A stretch of 64,000 nucleotides of DNA from Methanoregula sp. UBA154 (lineage in GTDB: Archaea > Halobacteriota > Methanomicrobia > Methanomicrobiales > Methanospirillaceae): NCBI GenBank assembly GCA_002502245.1, contig DAPW01000007.1, positions 43,074 through 107,073 of the forward strand. Direction: 5' to 3'. This document shows, in pieces, positions 40,821 through 51,300 of the stretch. Made by a program: the position numbers and the translations under genes. Position 1 is the first letter of the stretch. Each line of letters opens with the position of its first letter. The notes below the pieces were generated by a model. It did no database searches and was not told the origin of the DNA. It worked only from the letters and a program-made list of their open reading frames with translations.

Positions 40821-42881
40821 ATGGAATTCAAGTACGTACCAACCACATGTCCGTATTGCGGAACCGGGTGCGGCTTCAACCTTGTTGTCGTGGACAAGAA
40901 GGTTGTCGGCGTTCAGCCCTGGCACCGCAACCCGGTCAACGAAGGCAAGCTCTGCCCCAAGGGCAACTATGCCCACGAGTTCGTCAATGCCCCTGACCGG
41001 CTGACAACACCCCTCATCAAGAAGGATGGGAAGTTTGTCGAGGCATCCTGGGACGAGGCGACCAAGCTGATCGTCTCCAAGTTCAAGTCATACAAGGGAG
41101 AAGAGATGGCATGCCTCTCATCAGCCCGTGTCTCCAACGAGGAGAACTACCTGATGCAGAAGTTTGCCCGTGCGGTCCTCAAGACACCCAACATCGACCA
41201 CTGCGCCCGGCTCTGCCACGCGTCCACGGTCGTCGGACTTGCAGGCGCCTTCGGCTCTGGTGCAATGACCCAGTCAATCGCAGACATTGCCCAGTCAAAG
41301 TGTCTGCTTGTCATCGGCACCAACACGTTCGAGCAGCACCCGCTGATCGGGCGCCGCATTATGCAGGCAAAGGCGAATGGAGCAAAGATCATCTACGCCG
41401 ACCCGCGGCTCACGCCAACCGGGAAGCAGGCTGACCTGCACCTGCAGTTCTACTCCGGTACCGATGTGGCACTCCTGAACTGCTTCATGCACCAGGCCAT
41501 CAAGAACGGCTGGGAGGCCAAGGACTTCATCAAGAACCGGACCAAGGATTACGAGAAGGTTAAAGAGATCGTGATGAAGGATGCCTACAGTCCGGAGAAC
41601 GTCGCAAAGATCACCGGCGTTCCGGCAAAAGACATCATCACGGCAGCAGAGTGGTTCTGCAAGTCCGGCCAGTCCGCGATCCTCTACTCGATGGGTATCA
41701 CCCAGCACACCACCGGTGTTGACAACGTCAAGTCGGTGGCCAACCTCCAGATGCTGACCGGCAACCTCGGCAGGCCCGGTACGGGTATCTGCGCACTGCG
41801 TGGCCAGAACAATGTGCAGGGCGCCTGCGACATGGGAGCCCTCGCCAACGTCTACTCAGGGTACCAGTCGGTCATCGTCCCCGATATGAAGAAGAAGATG
41901 GAGACCGCATGGGGCTGCGACATTGCAGAAGGCAAGGTCGGCCTGACGGTCACCAAGCTCATCAACAAGCTCGCCGACGAGCCTGGCCAGGTCAAGTGCG
42001 TGTACATCATGGGCGAGAACCCGATGCTCTCCGACCCGGACCTCCACCACGTGGAGAAGGGGCTGAGGAATGTCGAGTTCATGGTGGTGCAGGACATCTT
42101 CATGACGGAGACTGCACAGCTTGCACACGTTGTCCTCCCGGCAGCCTGTTTTGCCGAGAAGGACGGCACCCAGACCTCGACCGAGCGCCGTGTCCAGAAG
42201 TGGCGCAAGGCCCAGGACCCGCCGGGACAGGCAAAGGCCGACTGGCAGATCATCTCTGAACTCGGAGCGGCCATGGGATACGAGAAGCAGTTCCCGTACA
42301 AGAGCGCTGAAGATATCTTCAACGAAGTTGCGAAAGTCACCCCGTCCTACGGAGGCATGACCTATGCCCGGCTCGAGAAGCCCGAGGCACTCTGCTGGCC
42401 CTGCCCGACCGCCGAGCACCCGGGAACCCCGATCCTGCACAAGGAGAAGTTCACCCACCCGGACGGTCTTGGTATCTTCACCCCGATCGAGTGGAAACCT
42501 CCGGCAGAAGTTCCGGACAAGGAATACCCGCTCATCATGACCACCGGCCGCTGCATCTGGCAGTGGCACACCGGCACGATGACCCGCCGCTCCGTGGATC
42601 TCGAACGCGAGGAGCCCACGGGCTGGGTTGAGATCAACCCCGAGGATGCAGCAGCCCTTGGTGTCAAGGACAAGGAGATGGTCAAGGCCATCACCCGCAG
42701 GGGAGAGATCGAGATCGGCGCCCGCGTGACGAAGAACATCAAGAAGGGTGTCGTCTTCATGCCGTTCCACTATGCGGAATGTGCGGCAAACCTGCTCACC
42801 AACAATGCGCTCGACCCCGTTGCAGCAATTCCGGAGTTCAAGGCCTGTGCGGTAAGAATTGAGAAGATCAAGGAGGCCTGA
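40821..42881 (+). CDS. fdhA: F420-dependent formate dehydrogenase, alpha subunit
   Basis: 686 residues. CPYCGTGCGFN (C10, C13, C17) plus C45 in KLCPKGN bind a 4Fe-4S cluster. The metal ligand is cysteine C132 in HCARLCHAS, so this is a cysteine, not selenocysteine, enzyme. RPGTGICALRGQNNVQGACDMGALA and the C-terminal dinucleotide-binding domain (GRCIWQWHTGTMTRR) complete the molybdopterin oxidoreductase. It oxidises formate and passes electrons to FdhB. Codon use is strongly biased to preferred G/C-ending codons, suggesting high expression. No formate transporter is present. Confidence 0.96.
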   Translation: MEFKYVPTTCPYCGTGCGFNLVVVDKKVVGVQPWHRNPVNEGKLCPKGNYAHEFVNAPDRLTTPLIKKDGKFVEASWDEATKLIVSKFKSYKGEEMACLSSARVSNEENYLMQKFARAVLKTPNIDHCARLCHASTVVGLAGAFGSGAMTQSIADIAQSKCLLVIGTNTFEQHPLIGRRIMQAKANGAKIIYADPRLTPTGKQADLHLQFYSGTDVALLNCFMHQAIKNGWEAKDFIKNRTKDYEKVKEIVMKDAYSPENVAKITGVPAKDIITAAEWFCKSGQSAILYSMGITQHTTGVDNVKSVANLQMLTGNLGRPGTGICALRGQNNVQGACDMGALANVYSGYQSVIVPDMKKKMETAWGCDIAEGKVGLTVTKLINKLADEPGQVKCVYIMGENPMLSDPDLHHVEKGLRNVEFMVVQDIFMTETAQLAHVVLPAACFAEKDGTQTSTERRVQKWRKAQDPPGQAKADWQIISELGAAMGYEKQFPYKSAEDIFNEVAKVTPSYGGMTYARLEKPEALCWPCPTAEHPGTPILHKEKFTHPDGLGIFTPIEWKPPAEVPDKEYPLIMTTGRCIWQWHTGTMTRRSVDLEREEPTGWVEINPEDAAALGVKDKEMVKAITRRGEIEIGARVTKNIKKGVVFMPFHYAECAANLLTNNALDPVAAIPEFKACAVRIEKIKEA

Positions 42882-42883
42882 AC

Positions 42884-44134
42884 ATGGCAAAGAAAGGCGA
42901 TATGCTCTACGCGTGGACCAACGACGCAGAGATCGAGAAGAGGGCAGAACTCGGCGGCGCAGTAACCGCGCTCTGGAAGCACGCGCTCGAGACCAAGATG
43001 GTCGACGCTGTCCTTGCCATCACCAAGGGGACTGACCTCTACGATGCACAACCCATTCTGATCACCGACCCCAAGGACCTGGCAAAAACCGCCGGCTCGC
43101 TCCACTGCGGGACGCTCCTGATGTCCAAGCTCATCAAGAAGTATCTTGATGGTTCGGACAACATGAAGCTCGGTGTCACGGTCAAGGGCTGCGACATGAT
43201 GGGTATGTACGAGCTTGCCAAGCGCAAGCAGATCAACCTCGACAACATCATCATGATCGGGGTCAACTGCGGGGGATCGGTCAGCCCGGTCCTTGCCCGG
43301 CAGATGATCACTGAGAAGTACGGCGTTGACCCCGACAAGGTGACCAAGGAAGAGATCGACAAGGGCCAGTTCATCATCGAATATGAGGGAGGCCATAAGG
43401 GCATCTCGGTGGACGAGCTCGAAGAGGCCGGCTTCGGCCGCCGGAGCAACTGCCGCCGCTGCAAGCTCAAGGTCCCCCGGCAGGCAGACCTTGCCTGCGG
43501 GAACTGGGGTGTCATCGGCGAGAAGGCCGGAAAAGCAACGTTTGTTGAGGTCTGCTCCGAGAAGGGTGCAAACCTGGTCAGCAGCGCTGTCAAGGCCGGC
43601 ATCCTCGCAACCGAGGCAGCCAACCCCAAGGGCATCGAGATCCGCGGAAAAGTTGAGGGTGCCATGTTCAAGCTCGGCGACAAGTGGCGCAAGCACGACT
43701 TCGAATCGCTGGGAGAAGGTAAGGACCGGCTCAAGAAGATCATGACCGAGACTTCCCGGTGCATCAAGTGCTACTCGTGCATCAATGCATGCCCGATCTG
43801 CTACTGTGTTGACTGCACCACAAAGAACCCGGCCTATGTTACACCCGGGGAACTCCCGCCGAACTTCATGTTCCACCTCATCCGCTTCGCCCACATCGCA
43901 GACTCCTGCGTGAACTGCGGCCAGTGCCAGGAACTCTGCCCGGCAGAGATCCCGAACGCACTGTTCATGCACGCCCAGCAGCAGGAACTCGAGAAGATGT
44001 TCGGCCACGTGCCCGGCGTCTCCATGGAACTCCCGCTCATGGCGTATGTCGAGGAGAAGGAGGAGCGTGCACGGCTCCACAACACCGGCAGCGACATGAT
44101 CTACGAGAACGTGTTCAACCCGGTCAAGAAGTGA
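42884..44134 (+). CDS. fdhB: F420-dependent formate dehydrogenase, beta subunit
   Basis: 416 residues, starting two bases after fdhA. The FrhB/FdhB-type domain (LGGAVTALWKHALETKMVDAV, KGCDMMGMYELAKRKQI, NCRRCKLKVPRQADLACGNWG) binds FAD and F420. Two 4Fe-4S motifs lie near the C-terminus: CIKCYSCINACP and CVNCGQCQELCP. It moves electrons from formate to F420 or, in complexes with heterodisulfide reductase, to flavin bifurcation. The latter partners are not in the window. Confidence 0.96.
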   Translation: MAKKGDMLYAWTNDAEIEKRAELGGAVTALWKHALETKMVDAVLAITKGTDLYDAQPILITDPKDLAKTAGSLHCGTLLMSKLIKKYLDGSDNMKLGVTVKGCDMMGMYELAKRKQINLDNIIMIGVNCGGSVSPVLARQMITEKYGVDPDKVTKEEIDKGQFIIEYEGGHKGISVDELEEAGFGRRSNCRRCKLKVPRQADLACGNWGVIGEKAGKATFVEVCSEKGANLVSSAVKAGILATEAANPKGIEIRGKVEGAMFKLGDKWRKHDFESLGEGKDRLKKIMTETSRCIKCYSCINACPICYCVDCTTKNPAYVTPGELPPNFMFHLIRFAHIADSCVNCGQCQELCPAEIPNALFMHAQQQELEKMFGHVPGVSMELPLMAYVEEKEERARLHNTGSDMIYENVFNPVKK

Positions 44135-44166
44135 AGGCTTCCTTCACAACCAGGTCTTTTTTTTTT
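44131..44166 (+). terminator. Terminator of fdhAB
   Basis: A perfect 7-bp hairpin (GTGAAGG, loop CTT, CCTTCAC) begins over the stop codon and is followed nine bases later by ten T residues (44157-44166). Confidence 0.7.
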
Positions 44167-44287
44167 CATAATTGCTGTCGGCTCGCGGGCATTCACGGCC
44201 CACGTTTCATCATTCATGCCGGACAGCACAAGCCGACCGGACGCGAACAGGAAAGGATAAAGCAGCAACTTTACCCAAGACTTCTCG

Positions 44288-44720
44288 CTCTACCTGGAGT
44301 TCCCCCTTGTGGCAGCCCTGCCCCCATCGGGGGCGGGAGCGCATGCAACGCCCCGCCATGACTGTTATTGAAACACCCAAAAACTGGTAATACCGTGCTG
44401 TCGAAACCGGGGCACCCCAGCAGCGGGGCGAAACCTTAGGGTGTCAGGTATCTGAATGATTTCCCATGAAAATCATTTCCTTCAGGAACCGATGATGGAA
44501 GATTGATCCCCCCATACTCCCTTGTACGATGAACGCCCGCCGCCCCGAAGAGCGCCCCGCGGCGGGTTCCGGAAGGTGGAAAAAATAACTGGGAGAATGA
44601 AACTTCTTGCCCTGCCGTGTCTCGGAGAGTCCCAGTAGCGGGGAAGCCTCGCACTATCGCATGGTTATTCCTGATTTTCATGGTTCGGGTGTGAAGGCCC
44701 GTTCATGTACGTTTCTATAA
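44288..44720 (-). repeat. Dispersed MITE-like repeat, full-length copy (R5)
   Basis: Read on the reverse strand it starts TATAGAAACGTACATGAACG, continues CCTTCACACCCGAACCATGA, then AATCAGGAATAACC, a GC hairpin, GGAACCCGCCGCGGGGCGCT and GGGGGGATCAATCT. TTTTCATGGGAAATCATTCA, GATACCTGACACCCTAAGG and the CGCTCCCGCCCCCGATGGGG hairpin follow. The same blocks occur in the same order in R1 over about 430 bp. Confidence 0.75.
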
Positions 44721-44801
44721 AAACAGGAAAAACTTTTGCTGATGGCCGGATACATGGCCGTGATGAGATCCAATGCCGGTGTTTGGAACACAACTGGCTT
44801 C

Positions 44802-47762
44802 TCACTCCATATCCGGAGAGATGTCTGCTGTCAGGACAGTCATATCCAATGAATTGACGGTGACATCGTAAAACGTCTTTGTGGAATTCTCCCCGCGAAC
44901 TTCTACCAGGTGGGCCCCGGTAGGCAGGGATTTAAACAACGCCGGAGTGATTTCACCGGTAAACACGCTATCGATCCATATCTTTCCCCCTTCCGGCACG
45001 CTGCTGACATAGAGGAATCCGGAGGGATATTCTTCAAGGATCAGGTCAACAGCAGTTGTCGAGATGGGGACGGCGCGCCGGGGCAGATCGATGAGGACCT
45101 GCTGCGGAAGGTACCCGTTTTTTGTTACGGTTATCCGATGAGGCCCCTCTGAAATATTCCCGAATGTGTACGGGGTCGTATAACCGGTCCTGAAGCCGTC
45201 GATGAAAACTCCAGCTCCCGGCGGAGAGGTGTTTACGGCAATGTCCAGGTTCTGGTGTTCGCACGCATCAAAGAGCAGGTAGCGGTCATCATCCGAACCA
45301 TAGGGAACAGGGACAAAGGGAACGGGAATCGGGTAGGAGACAAAAGACCCATTCTCAAGGATCGTGATAAATGAATCGAACAGGGGCGTACTTACCCGTG
45401 ACGGGACGGTTTTGTTGCCGATATAACCATTCACGGTAAAAGGTAAACCCCGGTATGTGTGGGAATCGATGATGATATCGGAAAGTACATGATGCCCGAT
45501 CCCGTTGATGTCCGCAGGGGTAAGCTCTTCCGGCCAGACCCATACCATCTGCTCCGGAAAATCAAAAAGGTTGTTTTCCGTGGCAATAATATCCTGAACT
45601 TTCCCCAGTGTAATGGTATAACTGCCGGGTTCGAGTCCCATGAAAACGGCCGGTGTTATTTTTCCTGTTTCGATCCCGTTCAGGGAAATCGCTGCGTTGT
45701 GCGGCCGTGAGTGGATATAGAGACCCCCGTACCTGATCCCGTCGGGATCTAAAAGGTCCTCGGGCAGGCGACCCTTGGTGGAATAAACCGGTGCCCACAA
45801 AGATGTATGGATGCAGGTTGAATTCGTGGCCATAACCTCTACGTCGGACGGGGAGTATCCATCAAGTTCGAACCTGATTGTATGGGATTCTCCTTTCTCA
45901 ACATCAAGGGTATAAGGCGTTGTTTTTCCCAGATACCGTCCGTCCACAAAGATAAGCGCTCCTTCGGGATCGGTATCAAGCTCGATCTCGCACCGGCTGC
46001 TCTCGTTCATTCGGGGGAGTGGCTCAGAGAGATCGAATGACGGATCCGTGTGTTCGTTTGCCGGGGTGCTGGTATCCTCAACAACAGCAGGTGGCCCTGC
46101 ATCCTTATCCTGAACGATCAGGATCGCCAAGCGGTTGATCAGGTAATCGGCATCCAGCGACCGGATCGAACTCTCAACTGTTGCAGCATTTCCCGTCTCA
46201 TTCAGGTAGTTCGTGACCGGAAAATGTACCAATCCCGGCGTGCTGTTACTATCAAAAATGTTCTGCCAAGCCTGATTATTGAATTTCACCGTATGTTCTG
46301 TTCTGATATCGAGATCCAATCCCGTTGAGACCAGAGAGAGCTGAGCATTCCGGACCGTGGTCATATTGATTTTTCCGGAGAAGGGATAGTCCGTTTGGCA
46401 TTCATCGGGAAACAGGCCTTTCTTCGGGATGGTGGAAATGACATCACATCCTTCGCTGATCCAGTAACTCGTGACCGGATCGGTCTCGTTCTCATAGCCG
46501 ATGACCAGGAACACCCCGTCAATGGTGAAGAGGGACTGCTCGGGATCCAGATTCCGGACTGAAACCGGAAAGGTCCCGTTCCTCCGGATCAGGGAAAGGA
46601 CATCGTACGCATAGGTTGCCGCCAGCTGCCTGTTGCCATCCCCATCCGTATCGATGTACAGCATATCTTCTGCTAGGTGGTATGAATCGAATGTGGCCAG
46701 GAACCAGGGAACCGTCCCTTTCTTTGTCTGCAGGTTGTGACTCCGGGAGATGGAGAAGTACAACCGTGCCAGTGTCAGATTCGATCCGGGGGGAAGATCA
46801 ACGCTGATATTAAATTCCCGGATCCGGTTGTTCGCGATGAGCGGTTCAGCTGGCCAAGCGGAAAACAGCCGGACAGACCCGTTCAGGACCCCGCTTTTTG
46901 CCGTGCTCATACTCTTTCCTGTATACCCGTACAGGGTGGTATCCTCGGGAGGTGCCTCTCCCGCAAGGGGAATACCCGAAGCCCCCCCTGACGAATGCCG
47001 GTTTGAGAACGAGGCAGGAGGTCTGCTGCTGTAGATCCGGATTTCGGAGACATATTTTATGGCTAAGCCCGTTGTGGTGGGGTAGCGCTCCCCGGCATCC
47101 CCGTGATAATAGTACCAGTATTCCTCGTCAGCCGATTCATACCAGTCGAAATTCCCGAATACCGGAGCCCCCCAGGGATTGACAGCTGTATCGGCTAAAA
47201 AAACGAGCCGCATGCCATCGGCATAGCCGGAATCAGGGTAGGGTCCGGAACAGGTTGAGATGGTGCTGTCGGAACAATACCAGGTGATGACCATGGGCCC
47301 CTGGCGTGCCGGAGGCGTATAGACGTTCCTGTAGGCAAATTCCCGGGTCAGGCCATCAGATGCCACGATGGCAAGCGTATCGCCGGCTGTCATGCCCCCG
47401 ACAAGGTCACAGAGATCTTTCACGCTCGTTCCCATGACCGCACCCATGTCCTTTTCCATGACATTGGTATCCTCGTCTGGATTCCAGCGGAGCTGTTGCT
47501 CGACATCATTGTCGGGATCATCAACAAAGACCGGCCCCTGGTGGTAATAGTGGGTAGAACCGTCCCCCTGGACCGGCAGGGTGTCCTTCATCTCCTGGTA
47601 GGTGAGTGTTTTTTCTGCGAGGACGGTTGTCCTGTCGTTTGCATATTTTACTATATGAAGCTCGGTGGTAGCGGCAATGGCCGGCCCTGTACACAAGAGG
47701 ATTGTGAAAACGGCTGCAAAAGACAGCAAAAAAAAACGGCAATACAAAATACCTTTTTTCAT
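44802..47762 (-). CDS. Large secreted protein: YHQGPVF domain, DUF3344-like domain, PEGA repeats
   Basis: 986 residues from the ATG at 47762. A signal peptide (ILYCRFFLLSFAAVFTILLC) precedes the array's shared domain (ELHIVKYANDRTTVLAEKTL; THYYHQGPVFVDD; CDLVGGMTAGD; YWYYYHGDAGERYPTTTGL). Residues 280-570 look like DUF3344 (PPGSNLTLARLYFSISR, LAEDMLYIDTDGDGN, TDPVTSYWISEGCD). Four PEGA units follow: DTDPEGALIFVDGRYLGKTT, HSRPHNAAISLNGIETGKIT, NTSPPGAGVFIDGFRTGYTT and SSVPEGGKIWIDSVFTGEIT. PEGA modules occur on cell-surface proteins. There is no C-terminal anchor. Function: probable cell-envelope or adhesion component. Confidence 0.82.
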   Translation of the reverse strand: MKKGILYCRFFLLSFAAVFTILLCTGPAIAATTELHIVKYANDRTTVLAEKTLTYQEMKDTLPVQGDGSTHYYHQGPVFVDDPDNDVEQQLRWNPDEDTNVMEKDMGAVMGTSVKDLCDLVGGMTAGDTLAIVASDGLTREFAYRNVYTPPARQGPMVITWYCSDSTISTCSGPYPDSGYADGMRLVFLADTAVNPWGAPVFGNFDWYESADEEYWYYYHGDAGERYPTTTGLAIKYVSEIRIYSSRPPASFSNRHSSGGASGIPLAGEAPPEDTTLYGYTGKSMSTAKSGVLNGSVRLFSAWPAEPLIANNRIREFNISVDLPPGSNLTLARLYFSISRSHNLQTKKGTVPWFLATFDSYHLAEDMLYIDTDGDGNRQLAATYAYDVLSLIRRNGTFPVSVRNLDPEQSLFTIDGVFLVIGYENETDPVTSYWISEGCDVISTIPKKGLFPDECQTDYPFSGKINMTTVRNAQLSLVSTGLDLDIRTEHTVKFNNQAWQNIFDSNSTPGLVHFPVTNYLNETGNAATVESSIRSLDADYLINRLAILIVQDKDAGPPAVVEDTSTPANEHTDPSFDLSEPLPRMNESSRCEIELDTDPEGALIFVDGRYLGKTTPYTLDVEKGESHTIRFELDGYSPSDVEVMATNSTCIHTSLWAPVYSTKGRLPEDLLDPDGIRYGGLYIHSRPHNAAISLNGIETGKITPAVFMGLEPGSYTITLGKVQDIIATENNLFDFPEQMVWVWPEELTPADINGIGHHVLSDIIIDSHTYRGLPFTVNGYIGNKTVPSRVSTPLFDSFITILENGSFVSYPIPVPFVPVPYGSDDDRYLLFDACEHQNLDIAVNTSPPGAGVFIDGFRTGYTTPYTFGNISEGPHRITVTKNGYLPQQVLIDLPRRAVPISTTAVDLILEEYPSGFLYVSSVPEGGKIWIDSVFTGEITPALFKSLPTGAHLVEVRGENSTKTFYDVTVNSLDMTVLTADISPDME

Positions 47763-48338
47763 AATCCACCTATGCCTGAGCAGGTGCCACAAAATCCACG
47801 CATTTCCAGAATATTGATGATCGGCAGAGGTTAAATATATTTTTTTTTGGTTTTGTTAATTAATTTCATTAAACAAAACGGCCCGATGCTCCTGGAAAAA
47901 TTTATGGAAAAGGAAGTATCTTTTCACATGGTGGGCAGGAATGGTTACCAGAACCAATGTCCGGGAAAAATATAAAAACCAGGATCACCAACCGTTGCTG
48001 CGCCGTCTGACCTGACGCAGATGGGCATTTCAGAGCGACTTTTGACGGACTTCTGTTGCCCGGTTTGCTCCCGGAACCGGAATACCCGTTATACGACGCC
48101 GTATTGTTCTCCGGTTTGTCCGCGAGCTGACCCTGCCCTGAAATCCTGTCATAGATTCCCTGCCTGTCATGATGACCATTCCACCGGATCCTCTTTACAT
48201 TGTAGGAACTTGCAATTATTCCGGTTTTGCTCAACGACCATGACAGTACATTCTTTTGTTGACCGTGAATGATTTTTCATGGTATCTTATTCCAAAAAAT
48301 GGGATTCCAGGAGAGTTCCTGTATCCGGTCATTCCTCT
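47763..48338. other. Intergenic region between two surface-protein genes
   Basis: It contains the likely promoter of the 986-residue gene: reverse-strand AAATATATTTAA at about 47834-47845, 70 bases before its start. The remaining 450 bp holds no supported gene or RNA. A short TATAAAAACC (47971-47980) is a possible forward TATA box with nothing recognisable behind it. Confidence 0.4.
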
Positions 48339-51300
48339 TTAATTGATGACAACTGAACCGCCGGTAACCGGTGTGGTGTCAGCATCGAGTTTACGTTCGG
48401 CTTCGGGTGCATTGTCGAACACTTTGTTCATACCAATGTCCCAGATCTGGAGCCGGTAGGTATCCGATTTGTTCCCGTCATCCTTTGCAACGAGCAGGAA
48501 CTCAAAATCGTTCCCACTCTTGTCGATACTGCCCATGCCGTGGATGTAGGCGGTTTGGTCTTTGATCACGATATAATCAAAGAATGCCGCCGTGAACTGG
48601 GACTTGCCGATCCCGAGCTTGGCGTTGCCGGACGGGACGCCCTTGTTGTACTGGGCGGTCAGGCTGAAGCTGGCCTTCCCGACTGCTTCCGGACTCCATG
48701 GCGTATCATCTAAACCAACCTGGATGGTGCCGCTGCCGCTCGCTTCGCCGCAGGCCGGGTCGTACACCACAATAGCGGCATCCGCGGTCTTTTCAACGGT
48801 CACGCCCGCGCTGTCCACGATGGTAACAGAAACGGTGTAGAAGCCGTTCTCTGCATACACGTGGCTGCCGGTGACTAAGCCTGCTTCCTCATCCACAACA
48901 CCATCAGAGGTCTGGCCATCGCCCCAGTCAATGACTGTTATGACGGGGGTGTCGTACGGGTCGGTGAAGTAGGCGACTGCCGATGCTTCGGTTCCGACCA
49001 TTACCGGGTCCGTGGGGATGGTCAGGGAGTCAATGACCGGCCGGAAGTTCAGGATGATTTCGCTGACCGCCTTGACATTATCCTTCTTCGGGACATTGTC
49101 ACCGACAAGCCTGAGCGGCCAGCTGGCATCGCTCTCAGGGATATGGTACCCGTTCACGGTGTTGGCAATGATATAACCGGTGCTCCGGACGGTGTCCGCA
49201 CTGTTGAAAGTCTTTGAGTAGCCGTCGGATGCCATCACGACGATGTCGTAGCCCTGCTCCGCGAGTGCCTGGTTGTAGGCATTGTTGGAGTGCTGGTCGG
49301 CATCGTCCACGAATCCCTGGAGGAACCAGAGCGGCATGCCGGTCCAGACGTTCCCACTGGAATCGGTATAGCTCGACTCGTGGTTTGCCCCCATCTGGCA
49401 GGCAAGCGCTGCTTCGAAGTACCCCTTGTTCACCGTGTACTCGATGCCTCCCACACGGGTACCATCCAGCTGGAGGTCCCAGTCAGCTTCCGGTGCTGAG
49501 TACACCCGGATCTCGGTGATGTACTTTGCAGATGTTCCGGCCGCGGACGGGTAGAGGATGCCCGGATAATACGGACTGCCTGCCGGATACGATGTGTAGT
49601 AGTAGTGCCAGTGGCCGGCCGGCATCGATTCATGCATATCCCACTGGCCGTAGATGGTATCCTCGGGCGTGAAGAAGAGACGCATGCCGTCTGCATAGCC
49701 CGGCACGTACTTTCCGTCAGCGTACCAGGCAAGAATGGCGTCTCCCTGGCGTTCCTGGATCTCTTCTGTTGTGTAGATGCTCGTGTAGGGCAGGACGGTC
49801 TTGTACCCGTCATTTGCGACAAAGACGATGTCGGTACCCTCTCCCATGCCGCCGACAAGCTGGACAAGGTCATAGACCCTTGTTCCCTTCACGGCATTGG
49901 AGATCTTGAACCCGCCCTTCGTCTCGTCATTCACACCCCAGATGTCGGTTGGATCATTCGTGACGCCCTGGTACCTGTACTGGGTGACCCCGTCGCCAAT
50001 GACCTCGAACTGCTGCTGCATCTGGGTGTAGTCTATCGTCACTTCACTATCAACCGTCTGGCCATCCTCTCCGTACTTGACGATGTGGAGCTTCGGGATC
50101 TCGACCGGGACGCCGAATTCGGTCAGCTTGATCTCTGCGACCTTGCTGACACTCGTCCCGCTCAGGGTTCCGTCAGCCCTGGTCAGCGGATCCCCGACCA
50201 GCTGGAGCGGCCATTTATCGGCCGGCAGCGGTGCGCCGTCCTTCATGGTGGCGATGATGTAATCGCTGCTCCAGGCCACATCCGCAGACTGGAAGTCCTT
50301 GGCGTACCCGTCAGATGCGACAACGGTTATCTTGTAGCCGGCGGTTGCCTGCACAGTATCGAAGTCGTGCGGCTGGCGGTCGTCCACCCAGCCTGCGAGG
50401 AACCAGAGCGGGATACCGGACCACTCGTGGGTCTCGATAACGTTCCCGCCGGCATCCTTGATCTTCTGGGTCCAGGTCACGAGGTGGCCGGACCGCGGGC
50501 ACGCAAGCCCTTCTTCGATTTCCTGCTGGGACAGGACATCGGTTATCTTGCCGTTCAGGGCAAGGTTGTAGCTGCCAGTGGCAGGGGCCGGTGTCTGGAG
50601 ATCGGGGATCTCAATGAGCGCAATCTGCCCTATCGCAGAACCACTGAGTGCGCCATCTTTTGTAACCCCGCTGCCAACGAGCCGGAGCGGGTAGGCGTCG
50701 GTGAGCGGTTCGCCGTTTATCTTGTTGGCGACGATATAATTGTCATTCCGGGCGACGGTTGCACCAGAATATGTCTTGCTGAACCCGTCAAGTGCGGTGA
50801 TCTTCACCGTGTATCCGGCAGCTGCCACATCATCATTGAACGTCCAGTGGTCGGACAGCTCGATATCGTCAATGGTCCCGAGGAGTACCCAGAGCGGCAC
50901 GCCGGACCAGGTATTCCCGGCGTTGTCTATGTATTCCACCAGGTGTCCTGACTGCGTGCAGGCAAGGCCGTCCTCAAATTCCTGCTGCGTGATGGTGTCA
51001 CCCACCTCGCCAAGCATGGCAAGGGTCCAGCCTTCCTCCGGCTCCGGGAGGTTGTTCAACTCGATGCGGGCTATGCTTCCGATGCTGCGCCCGCCAAGCG
51101 ATCCATCCTCTTTCGTGATTCCGGCACCGACGAGGTGCAGGGGCCAGGAGATCTTTCCGCCTTCGGTGAGGGTGGGGAGCGGCTCGTCATTGAATGTATT
51201 GGCAACGAGATAATCGGTGCTCCGTGCAATTTCTGCGCTGTCGAAGACCGCCGACCAGCCGTCCGAGCTGATCACTTTCACTTCGTAGTGCTGGGCTGCA

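Noticed and set aside
42770..44080. A 436-codon reverse frame opposite fdhB
   Set aside because: Shadow of a highly expressed gene with extreme codon bias. fdhB motifs are unambiguous.
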